Shown: positions 1-5,691 of the stretch, in pieces
Numbering within the stretch: position 1 is the first letter of the stretch
Layout of the letters: each line of letters starts with the position of its first letter
Source: Sphingomonas sp.
GTDB lineage: Bacteria > Pseudomonadota > Alphaproteobacteria > Sphingomonadales > Sphingomonadaceae
DNA: 5,691 nucleotides
Assembly (NCBI GenBank): GCA_019747165.1
Contig: JAIERC010000318.1
Coordinates: 1 to 5,691, forward strand
Direction: 5' to 3'
Translations under genes and position numbers: made by a program
Notes under the pieces: generated by a model
Seen by the model: the letters and a program-made list of their open reading frames with translations, nothing else
What the model was told of the DNA's origin: nothing
Database searches by the model: none

Positions 1-304
1 CAGCGACCGTCAGCGTCGAAAACAGCGCGCCGCCCTGAAACAAAACGCCCCAGCGCCGCCGGATGTCGATGGTCTCGTTCTCGCTGCGGTTGACGGTCGA
101 TTCGCCAAACACCTTGACCTCACCATCATCGGGCAATTGCAGCCCGATAATGGTCCGCATCAACACTGATTTGCCCGTACCCGATCCACCGACCACGCCG
201 AAAATCTCGCCGCGCCGAACCTGCAGATCAAGCCCTTCATGCACGACCTGTTCGCCAAAACTGGTCGTGAGCCCTTTGACCGAGATGACCACGTCGCCTG
301 CCAT
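1..304 (-). CDS. mlaF: MlaF-type ABC transporter ATP-binding protein (partial, C-terminus beyond left edge)
   Basis: This is the ATPase subunit of an Mla/Mkl-type ABC transporter. In this family it sits on the cytoplasmic face of the inner membrane and powers phospholipid transfer to or from a periplasmic MCE protein. Only 101 codons are visible, about 40% of the usual 250-270 residues. The Walker A motif GGSGTGKS lies at residues 39-46. The Q-loop stretch LFQGGALFSTLTV at 88-100 is characteristic of MlaF-like ATPases and ends at the window edge. The signature motif, Walker B and H-loop lie outside. The ATG at 304-302 shares one base with the TGA of the upstream permease gene (TGATG), which points to translational coupling, and no strong Shine-Dalgarno is visible before it. 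Family assignment is firm. The transported lipid and the direction of transport cannot be read from this fragment. In relatives an MCE-domain (MlaD) gene usually follows, here beyond the left edge. Confidence 0.93.
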   Translation of the reverse strand, partial: MAGDVVISVKGLTTSFGEQVVHEGLDLQVRRGEIFGVVGGSGTGKSVLMRTIIGLQLPDDGEVKVFGESTVNRSENETIDIRRRWGVLFQGGALFSTLTVA

Positions 305-1413
305 CAGACCCAGCCAAGCCAGGTGAAAAACACCGCAAAAAAGGCGTCGAGGACAATCACCAGGAAAATCGCCTGCACCACAGCAGATGTCGTCCGCTTG
401 CCGACCTGTTCGGCGTCGGATTCAACCAGCATACCCTGAAAACACCCGGCAATGGCGATGATCGCGCCAAAGACGGGGGCCTTGACCAGCCCGATATAAA
501 GGTCGGTGATCGGCACCACTTCGCGCAGGCGCTGGATGAAGGTGACCGGCGGGATGCCAAGCGATATCCAGCAGAACAGCCCGCCGCCGACAATGGCGAA
601 GACCGAGGCGTAGAAGCCGAGCAACGGCATCATCAGCACAGCCGCGAGCACGCGGGGCAGCACCAGCGCCTCCATCGGCGAAACGCCGATGGTGCGCATC
701 GCATCGATTTCTTCGGTCAGCTTCATCGTGCCGATCTGCGCGGCGAAGGCGGAACCTGATCGGCCGGCGACCATGATCGCGGTCATCAGCACGCCAAGCT
801 CGCGCAAGGTGATCCGCCCGACCAGATTGATCGTGAAAACCTCGGCCCCGAACTGGCGGAGCTGCACGGCACCCTGCTGCGCGATCACCAGCCCGATCAG
901 GAAGCTCATCAGCCCAATGATCCCGAGTGCAGACACGCCAACGACTTCGAAGCGGTGCACCGTCGCGTTGAAGCGAAAGCGCTTGGGGTGGGTGATGACG
1001 TTGAAAAAGGCGATGCAGGTTGCGCCGAAGAAACCCAGCAGCCCGTACATCGTCTTGAATGTCATGATCGTCGCTTCGCCGATCTCACCGATCACGCGGA
1101 CCAGCGGGCCAGCGGAGTCGGGGCGCATGGCAACTTGTTGATCGGCGGCCGATACTTGATCGAGCAGATGGGCTGCATCGCGGCTCAACCCCTCAATCCG
1201 CGCGCCATGCTCTTCCGCAAAGCGATAGATTAACCAGGCCCCGACCGTATCAATCCGTTCGACCCGGCTGAGATCCAGGCGATCGACAGCGCCGTCAAAA
1301 TTACGCAGTCGATTGGGGAAATCGCCGAGCTTGGCCAATGACAAGCTGCCGCTAAAGCGCAGCGTGTCGGCTCCGCCGACATTTTCATGTGAAAATTCAG
1401 CCATAGCGCCCAT
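304..1413 (-). CDS. mlaE: MlaE-type phospholipid ABC permease with N-terminal STAS (MlaB-like) domain
   Basis: This is the integral inner-membrane permease of an Mla-type lipid transporter, 369 residues from the chosen start. Residues about 14-77 form a STAS-like domain, including DLSRVERIDTVGAWLIYRF. Its Asp-Thr pair (55-56) matches the DT of E. coli MlaB, where the Thr contacts MlaF, so the MlaB function appears fused to the permease. This layout is common outside enterobacteria. Residues about 120-369 are the MlaE domain, with hydrophobic segments near 158-179, 205-226, 250-280, 303-325 and 349-369. The family signature runs from RELGVLMTAIMVAGRSG (204 on) to GTMKLTEEIDAM (228-239), which is the coupling region for the ATPase. 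An ATG at 1413 is chosen because AAGGA lies 7 bases upstream. The ATG at 1404 is a possible alternative. An in-frame ATG at 1512 would overlap the divergent phosphatase gene and add a Cys-rich, non-homologous leader. The gene overlaps the ATPase gene by one base. Confidence 0.94.
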   Translation of the reverse strand: MGAMAEFSHENVGGADTLRFSGSLSLAKLGDFPNRLRNFDGAVDRLDLSRVERIDTVGAWLIYRFAEEHGARIEGLSRDAAHLLDQVSAADQQVAMRPDSAGPLVRVIGEIGEATIMTFKTMYGLLGFFGATCIAFFNVITHPKRFRFNATVHRFEVVGVSALGIIGLMSFLIGLVIAQQGAVQLRQFGAEVFTINLVGRITLRELGVLMTAIMVAGRSGSAFAAQIGTMKLTEEIDAMRTIGVSPMEALVLPRVLAAVLMMPLLGFYASVFAIVGGGLFCWISLGIPPVTFIQRLREVVPITDLYIGLVKAPVFGAIIAIAGCFQGMLVESDAEQVGKRTTSAVVQAIFLVIVLDAFFAVFFTWLGWV

Positions 1414-1420
1414 CACGCCA

Positions 1421-1425
1421 TCCTT
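1421..1425 (-). promoter_or_regulatory. Shine-Dalgarno AAGGA deciding the mlaE start
   Basis: On the minus strand AAGGA is followed by 7 bases and then the ATG at 1413. The same site would be 16 bases from the ATG at 1404, which is too far, so the 1413 start is preferred. No convincing -35/-10 pair is visible for either divergent gene in the 62-base gap. Confidence 0.6.
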
Positions 1426-1453
1426 TGCTGCAATCGCGCTGGATCGGCAAGAA

Positions 1454-1467
1454 CATAGCTGTCTATG
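1454..1467. repeat. Short inverted repeat in the mlaE/phosphatase divergent gap
   Basis: CATAG-CTGT-CTATG is a 5-bp perfect dyad with a 4-base spacer. It ends 8 bases before the ATG of the plus-strand phosphatase and lies about 40 bases upstream of the mlaE start. It could be an operator, a small hairpin in the phosphatase leader, or chance. The arms are short, so the functional call is weak. Confidence 0.3.
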
Positions 1468-1475
1468 GTTGAGAC

Positions 1476-2150
1476 ATGCAGGACATTGCCATTTACGACA
1501 TGGACAAGACAATCACCCGGTCGGCAACCTGGACGCCGTTCCTGCTCTATGCCGCCCGCCGCCGAGCGCCGTGGCGGCTCGCGCTGATGCCGCTGCTGGG
1601 CGGGGCGGGGCTGGGCTATGCGATTGGGCTGGTTAGTCGCGGGCAGCTCAAGCAAATGGCGTTTCGGCTGATGCTTGGTAGGGTAGTGCCCGCTCCGGTG
1701 ATGGCGATGCTCGCCGCAGGGTTTGCGGACAAGATCGCTGCCGATGGGGTCTGGTCGGCGGCGCGGGCGCAGATCGCCCGTGATCGGGCAGCGGGACGTC
1801 GCCTGGTGCTCGCGACGGCCTCCTTTCGCTGTTATGTTGATGCCATTGCCGCAGATCTTGGTTTTGATGCGGTAATCGCGACCGAATCGACCTATGCCCT
1901 AGATGGCGGCGTAACGGCGCTAATCGCCGGTGATAATTGTTACGGCATGGCCAAGCTTGATCGGATCAGGGGCTGGATGGCCGACCAAGGCGTGGCGCGG
2001 GGGCAAGCAACGATCGCCTTTTATTCCGATCATGTTTCCGATGGGCCCACGCTGGCCTGGGCTGATCGGCCCTATGCGGTCAATCCGCATGCCGCGCTCA
2101 GGCAGCTCGCTGCTGCGCAGGGATGGCCGGTGCTCGACTGGACTGACTGA
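1476..2150 (+). CDS. HAD-IB family phosphatase, PgpC-like
   Basis: This is a predicted Mg2+-dependent phosphatase of the HAD superfamily, subfamily IB, 224 residues. Motif I is DMDKT: Asp8 is the expected nucleophile and Asp10 the general acid/base. Motif II is LATAS (112-116). Motif III is probably Lys160. Motif IV is YSDHVSDGPTL (183-193) with Asp185 and Asp189. All catalytic residues appear present. Between motifs I and II, residues about 32-54 are strongly hydrophobic and flanked by Arg/Lys, so this helix may touch or enter the membrane. The length, the position of this hydrophobic cap segment and the motif spacing resemble E. coli PgpC (phosphatidylglycerophosphatase C) more than SerB, but this is from memory, and a generic HAD-IB hydrolase is equally safe. 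The start is well fixed: an in-frame TGA lies at 1470-1472, and the next ATG (residue 9) would remove the nucleophile. The upstream Shine-Dalgarno is weak (GGTTGAG). The gene is divergent from mlaE and convergent with the DUF445 gene. Confidence 0.9.
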   Translation: MQDIAIYDMDKTITRSATWTPFLLYAARRRAPWRLALMPLLGGAGLGYAIGLVSRGQLKQMAFRLMLGRVVPAPVMAMLAAGFADKIAADGVWSAARAQIARDRAAGRRLVLATASFRCYVDAIAADLGFDAVIATESTYALDGGVTALIAGDNCYGMAKLDRIRGWMADQGVARGQATIAFYSDHVSDGPTLAWADRPYAVNPHAALRQLAAAQGWPVLDWTD

Positions 2151-2157
2151 AGCGCTG

Positions 2158-3423
2158 TCACAACAGCAGATCAATGCTGTGGATTACCAGCCCGACCAGC
2201 CCGCCAACAATCGTGCCGTTGATCCGGATGAATTGCAGGTCGCGGCCAACCGCATTTTCAATCCGGCGGGTGATTGTATCGGCATCCCAGCCGCGAATCG
2301 TCTCAGAGACCAGCCGAACGATCGAATCGCCATAATCGGCCGCCGTGCCGACAGCCGCGCGGCGCGCAAAGCGATTGATGGTGGCGCGCAGCCGGGCATC
2401 TTCCTGCAACGTCGTGCCGAGTTGATACAATGCTTCGCCAAGCTTGCCTTCGCGCCCGGCATCAGGGTCGCGCGCAATCCGCAGCATCGCGTGGCGCGCC
2501 GATTCCCACAGCCCATCCAGCCAATTTTGCATCGCTGGATTTTCAATGATCTCCAGCTTCATCGCCTCCGCGCGCAGGCGCATCGGGGCATCGAATTGCA
2601 GATCAAAGGCGAGCTTGGCCAGACCCTCCTCGGCTTTGGCGCGCAAGGGGTGGCCGGGGTCCTCGGCCATGTCGACGAGCATCTGATCTAGCCCGTCGAT
2701 AATCTTGTTGGCGAGCGTTTCATCAAGGCCGGTCCAGCGCATGATCGATCCAGCGCGTTCATGCACCATGGCGCGGATCAGGTGTTCGTTGGCTGACAAT
2801 GTGCGTCCGGCCCAGCGGATAATGCCGTTGAGCAATGGCAAATGGCGGTCCTTGGCCATCGCCGCCTCCAGCGCCTGACCGAGCAGCGGGGCGACTTCAA
2901 GCGCACGGAGCCGCTGGCCGATCGTCGCCTTGACCATACCGCCCAGTCGCTTTTGATCGAACGCTTCAAGCAAATCGGCAGCAAGACGGGAGGCGCCGCG
3001 CCGCAGGCGACCATCGCCGCCAGACGGGCTGGCCAGCCAGCGGCCCGCTGACGAGGCCAGATCAAGCCGCCGCATCCGCCGCGCGACGACGCCGGGCACC
3101 AGGAAGTTGTCGCGCAGAAAGGCGGCAAGATTGTCGCCAATCCGGTCCTTGTTGCGCGGGACAATCGCGGTGTGCGGAATCGGCAGGCCACCGGGATGGC
3201 GGAACAAGGCGGTGACCGCGAACCAGTCGGCCATACCGCCGACCAAGGCGGCCTCAGCAAAAGCGCGGACGAAACCGAATAGCGGGTGCACATTGGCCAG
3301 GCTGCGCGCGATCAGATAGAGCGCGGCCATCGCCACCAGCAGCCCGGTGGCGATGGTGCGCATGCGGATCAGCGCCGCCGGTGGGGCTTGGTCATGGCTG
3401 GCAGGGCGAGCGAACAGGTTCAT
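2158..3423 (-). CDS. DUF445 (YjiN-like) inner-membrane protein
   Basis: This is a protein of the DUF445 family, 421 residues, close to the length of E. coli YjiN. The biochemical function of the family is unknown. A transmembrane helix lies at about residues 23-43. It is followed by a second hydrophobic stretch with the family hallmark GGMADWFAVTALFRHPGG and then LPIPHTAIVPRNKDRIG (about residues 62-98). The middle of the protein, about 100-390, is soluble, helical and rich in Arg, Ala and Leu. A C-terminal hydrophobic segment (GTIVGGLVGLVIHSIDLLL) anchors the end, so the long central domain sits between two membrane anchors. The ATG at 3423 has GAGGGA 11 bases upstream. Met21 lacks such a site. 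The upstream gene on the same strand is the RND pump, 55 bases away, so co-transcription is possible, but an inverted repeat occupies the gap. The stop lies 7 bases from the end of the convergent phosphatase gene. Confidence 0.93.
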   Translation of the reverse strand: MNLFARPASHDQAPPAALIRMRTIATGLLVAMAALYLIARSLANVHPLFGFVRAFAEAALVGGMADWFAVTALFRHPGGLPIPHTAIVPRNKDRIGDNLAAFLRDNFLVPGVVARRMRRLDLASSAGRWLASPSGGDGRLRRGASRLAADLLEAFDQKRLGGMVKATIGQRLRALEVAPLLGQALEAAMAKDRHLPLLNGIIRWAGRTLSANEHLIRAMVHERAGSIMRWTGLDETLANKIIDGLDQMLVDMAEDPGHPLRAKAEEGLAKLAFDLQFDAPMRLRAEAMKLEIIENPAMQNWLDGLWESARHAMLRIARDPDAGREGKLGEALYQLGTTLQEDARLRATINRFARRAAVGTAADYGDSIVRLVSETIRGWDADTITRRIENAVGRDLQFIRINGTIVGGLVGLVIHSIDLLL

Positions 3424-3429
3424 TGACGA

Positions 3430-3455
3430 AACAATCCCTCAACCACGGGATTGTT
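3430..3455 (-). promoter_or_regulatory. Perfect 9-bp inverted repeat covering the DUF445 ribosome-binding site
   Basis: AACAATCCC (3430-3438) and GGGATTGTT (3447-3455) are exact reverse complements separated by 8 bases. In a minus-strand transcript the second arm contains the GGGA of the GAGGGA Shine-Dalgarno (3435-3440) used by the DUF445 gene. The hairpin begins 24 bases after the RND stop codon. Three readings are possible: an RNA hairpin that masks the ribosome-binding site, a weak terminator or attenuator after the pump gene (the distal arm is U-rich but no clean U-tract follows), or a 26-bp DNA operator. The repeat itself is certain; the role is inferred. Confidence 0.55.
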
Positions 3456-3478
3456 CACAAGCAGATTCGTCCGATCGC

Positions 3479-5691
3479 TCACTCCGCCGGCTGCGGTTCG
3501 CCATCCCCGGGGGCATAGCCAATCGGCCGGGGGCCATTTGGCTTGAGGTCAATCACGGGCACGCCGTCATCGCCTGCCTTGTAGGTGAGCAAGCGACGGC
3601 CAAGGCGTGGGCCAATCCATTCCTCAATCCCGACAGCGATGCTGAACCCGGCGGGTACAATCACGAGCGTGAGCAGGGTCGAAAGAATGAGGCCACCGAT
3701 CACCGTCACGCCCATCGGCGCGCGGAAGCTGCCGTCGCCCGTCAAGGACAAGGCGATTGGCACCATGCCGGCGACCATCGCGATCGTCGTCATCACAATC
3801 GGCTGTGCGCGCTTATGCCCGGCGTCAAGGATCGCAACGTTCTTGGGAACGCCCTTCATCATCTCCTCGAGCGCGAAATCGACCAGCAGGATTGAATTCT
3901 TAGCGACGATCCCCAGCAGCATCAGCAGGCCGATAAACACCGGCATCGATACCGGATCGCCAACGATCCGCAGCGCGATCGCGCTGCCGAGCGGCGCGAG
4001 AATGAGCGAACCCATATTGACGAGTGGCGGCATGACGCGTTTGTACAGCAGCACCAACACCGCGAACACCAGCATGACACCCGCGACGACCGCGATGACG
4101 AAGTTGACGAGCAATTCAGCCTGCCACTTGGCTTCGCCGATGGCAAGCTGGGTGACGCCGACCGGCAAGTTCTTGAGTGCAGGCAACTTCTGAATCTTGG
4201 GCATCGCATCGCCCGTCACCTTGCCCGGGGCAAGATCAGCGCCAACGGTGATCCGCCGAATCTGGTTTGCGCGCTGAATCAGCGTGGGGCCAGCGCCAAA
4301 GCCGATATCGGCAACCACCTTGAGCGGCACTGAACCGCCATTGCTGGTTGGCACCGGCAGATTTTCGATCGTTGACAGATTGCGTCGCGAATCTTCAGAT
4401 AGCGCAACGCGGATCGGGATCTGGCGATCAGATAGCGAGAATTTGGCGACGTTCTGATCGATATCGCCAAGCGTCGCGATCCGGATTGACTGGCTCAGCG
4501 CGGCAGTGGTGACACCCAGATTGGCGGCAAGATCCATGCGCGGTCGGATCGTGATTTCAGGCCGTTTCAGATCGCCGTTGACGCGCGCTGCGCGCAGTTC
4601 GGGCAGGCCGTTCATCTCGCCGACGAGCTGGTTGGCGACCTGGTTTAGCTGGGCCGGATCAGAGCCACCCAAGGTGATCGTAATATCACGACCGGACCCG
4701 CCACCGCCGCCGCCATTTTGCGACTGGAAGTTGACGCGAGCGTCGGCAATACTGGTCAGCTGCGGGGCAAAGGCGCGTTCGAATTCAACGCTCGTCCGGC
4801 TGCGATCATGCTTGAGCGTAATGAAGACGCTGGCACTGCCGATATTGATATTGGTGAAGGCGTTGGCGACTTCAGGGGCATCCTTGATGATCGCGGTGAC
4901 ACGCCGGGCGACGTCCTCGGTTTGCTTGAGCGTCGAACCGGGGGCGAGCTGGATCCGGATGCGGCTGTAATCGGTATTGATCGTTGGTTGGAAGGTCAGC
5001 GGGATGGGCCCGATCAAGCCAGGGACGCCAGCAAAGGCGACAATGGTTGCCAGCAGCGATAATCCACCCAGGCCGACGGTTTTCCAGCGATTGCTGATCG
5101 ACCAGCGCAGCGCCACCATATACCGGTCCATGAACCAGCCTTCGCCATGGCTTGCGCTGCCCTTGGCCTCCAGGAAATAGGCGGCAAGCATGGGCGTGAT
5201 CAAGCGAGCGACCGCTAGGCTGACCAATACCGCGGCGACAACCGTCAGGCCAAAATTCTTGAAAAACTGGCCCGAAATCCCGGGCATTAAGCCAACCGGC
5301 AGGAACACCGCGACGATCGACATGGTCGTGGCCAGCACGGCTAGCCCGATTTCGTCGGCGGCGTCGATCGATGCCTGATAGGCGGATTTACCCATCCGCA
5401 TGTGGCGTACAATATTTTCAATTTCCACGATCGCATCGTCAACCAGCACACCGGCGACCAGGCTCAGCGCGAGCAGGCTCAATGAGTTGAGCGAAAAGCC
5501 CATCAAATCCATGAACCAGAAGGTCGGGATGGCGGAAAGCGGAATGGCAATCGCTGAGATGATCGTTGCGCGCCAGTCCCGCAAGAAAATGAAGACGACG
5601 ATAACGGCTAGAATAGCGCCCTCGATCATCGCTTCGATAGCCGAATGATATTGGGTCCGGGTGTAATCAACGCTGTTGAAGAGTTCAGTGA
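3479..5691 (-). CDS. RND efflux pump inner-membrane subunit, HAE1 (AcrB/MdtB-like) family (partial, N-terminus beyond right edge)
   Basis: This is a proton-driven RND exporter of the inner membrane, which normally works in a tripartite complex with a periplasmic adaptor and an outer-membrane channel. The reading frame is open to the right edge (first full codon 5689), giving 736 residues. By comparison with AcrB about 320 N-terminal residues are missing (TM1 and the first porter subdomains). The ATG at 5629 lies just before TM2 and is not the true start. Proton-relay residues are intact: LVDDAIVEIEN with Asp-Asp at visible residues 84-85 (AcrB D407/D408), Lys597 in IVAKNSILLVDF (AcrB K940), Arg627 (R971) and Thr634 (T978). 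The DD pair argues for a drug or hydrophobe pump; heavy-metal CzcA-type pumps have DG there. The TM7-to-TM8 periplasmic loop is about 320 residues, normal for the family. Oddities are a six-glycine run at residues 326-331 and a Pro/Gly-rich C-terminal tail of about 50 residues. The substrate cannot be told. Confidence 0.95.
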   Translation of the reverse strand, partial: TELFNSVDYTRTQYHSAIEAMIEGAILAVIVVFIFLRDWRATIISAIAIPLSAIPTFWFMDLMGFSLNSLSLLALSLVAGVLVDDAIVEIENIVRHMRMGKSAYQASIDAADEIGLAVLATTMSIVAVFLPVGLMPGISGQFFKNFGLTVVAAVLVSLAVARLITPMLAAYFLEAKGSASHGEGWFMDRYMVALRWSISNRWKTVGLGGLSLLATIVAFAGVPGLIGPIPLTFQPTINTDYSRIRIQLAPGSTLKQTEDVARRVTAIIKDAPEVANAFTNINIGSASVFITLKHDRSRTSVEFERAFAPQLTSIADARVNFQSQNGGGGGGSGRDITITLGGSDPAQLNQVANQLVGEMNGLPELRAARVNGDLKRPEITIRPRMDLAANLGVTTAALSQSIRIATLGDIDQNVAKFSLSDRQIPIRVALSEDSRRNLSTIENLPVPTSNGGSVPLKVVADIGFGAGPTLIQRANQIRRITVGADLAPGKVTGDAMPKIQKLPALKNLPVGVTQLAIGEAKWQAELLVNFVIAVVAGVMLVFAVLVLLYKRVMPPLVNMGSLILAPLGSAIALRIVGDPVSMPVFIGLLMLLGIVAKNSILLVDFALEEMMKGVPKNVAILDAGHKRAQPIVMTTIAMVAGMVPIALSLTGDGSFRAPMGVTVIGGLILSTLLTLVIVPAGFSIAVGIEEWIGPRLGRRLLTYKAGDDGVPVIDLKPNGPRPIGYAPGDGEPQPAE
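4697..4714 (-). repeat. Poly-glycine codon run (GGN x6) inside the RND gene
   Basis: Six consecutive glycine codons (GGC three times, then GGT, GGC, GGG) follow an Asn and precede Ser-Gly. They fall in the second periplasmic loop of the pump, roughly where the PC1 subdomain passes to PC2 in AcrB-like proteins. The mixed third bases suggest the run is kept at protein level rather than being a fresh slippage tract. Confidence 0.7.

Noticed and set aside
1414..1512. N-terminal extension of the MlaE permease to the in-frame ATG at 1512.
   Set aside because: It overlaps the start of the divergent phosphatase gene, adds a Cys-rich stretch unlike the family, and lacks the well-placed AAGGA that supports the ATG at 1413.
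1930..2691. 253-codon plus-strand open frame across the phosphatase end and the DUF445 gene.
   Set aside because: It lies antisense to a clear DUF445 gene. The translation has no recognisable domain and is the low-complexity shadow expected of GC-rich codons.
2778..3293. 171-codon minus-strand frame inside the DUF445 gene.
   Set aside because: It is an alternative frame of the same strand, rich in Arg, Ser and Pro, while the DUF445 frame carries the family hallmark across the same bases.
3424..3478. Classical intrinsic terminator after the RND gene.
   Set aside because: The stem is perfect, but its GC pairs are at the loop end and the bases after it (TCGTCA) are not a U-tract, so I kept only a general regulatory call.
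3347..4193. Plus-strand open frames of 182 codons (3347-3895) and 202 codons (3585-4193).
   Set aside because: Both are antisense to the DUF445 start and the RND C-terminal region, whose protein motifs are unmistakable. No domain or ribosome-binding support.
5627..5629. ATG at 5629 as the start of the RND gene.
   Set aside because: The frame stays open to the right edge and encodes recognisable RND sequence (ELFNSVDYTRTQ) upstream, so the gene is cut by the window rather than short.
3479..5691. Heavy-metal (CzcA-type) RND pump.
   Set aside because: The TM4 motif has Asp-Asp (VDDAIVEIEN) as in drug and hydrophobe exporters, not the Asp-Gly of metal pumps.

Overview
The window looks like chromosomal DNA of an alphaproteobacterium, most plausibly a sphingomonad (Sphingomonas/Sphingopyxis type). 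This is inferred from the high GC content (roughly 60% by eye), from GC-rich third positions, and from an MlaE permease that carries its own N-terminal STAS domain. It is not a proven assignment. I see no rRNA, tRNA, insertion sequence, CRISPR array, integrase or compositional break. Coding density is very high: five protein genes cover all but about 125 bases.

Layout, left to right: (1) 1-304, minus strand, the 5' part of an MlaF-type ABC ATPase gene that runs off the left edge. (2) 304-1413, minus strand, an MlaE-type phospholipid permease with a fused MlaB-like STAS domain. Its TGA stop shares one base with the ATG of the ATPase gene, so the two form one operon. (3) 1414-1475, a 62-base divergent gap with a short dyad. 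(4) 1476-2150, plus strand, a HAD-IB phosphatase whose layout resembles PgpC, a phosphatidylglycerophosphate phosphatase. (5) 2158-3423, minus strand, a DUF445 (YjiN-like) inner-membrane protein, convergent with the phosphatase with only 7 bases between them. (6) 3424-3478, a 55-base gap with a perfect 9-bp inverted repeat that overlaps the DUF445 ribosome-binding site. (7) 3479-5691, minus strand, the C-terminal two thirds of an HAE1-type RND efflux pump that runs off the right edge.

All five products act at, or are plausibly linked to, the cell envelope. The Mla pair moves phospholipids between the inner and outer membranes, and the divergent phosphatase may act on phospholipid precursors. 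The RND pump exports hydrophobic or amphiphilic compounds by proton antiport, and DUF445 is a membrane protein of unknown role. The shared theme is suggestive but is not evidence of one pathway.

I do not see a clear undescribed system here. The observations most worth checking are the hairpin over the DUF445 ribosome-binding site and the PgpC-like phosphatase divergent from the lipid-transport operon.
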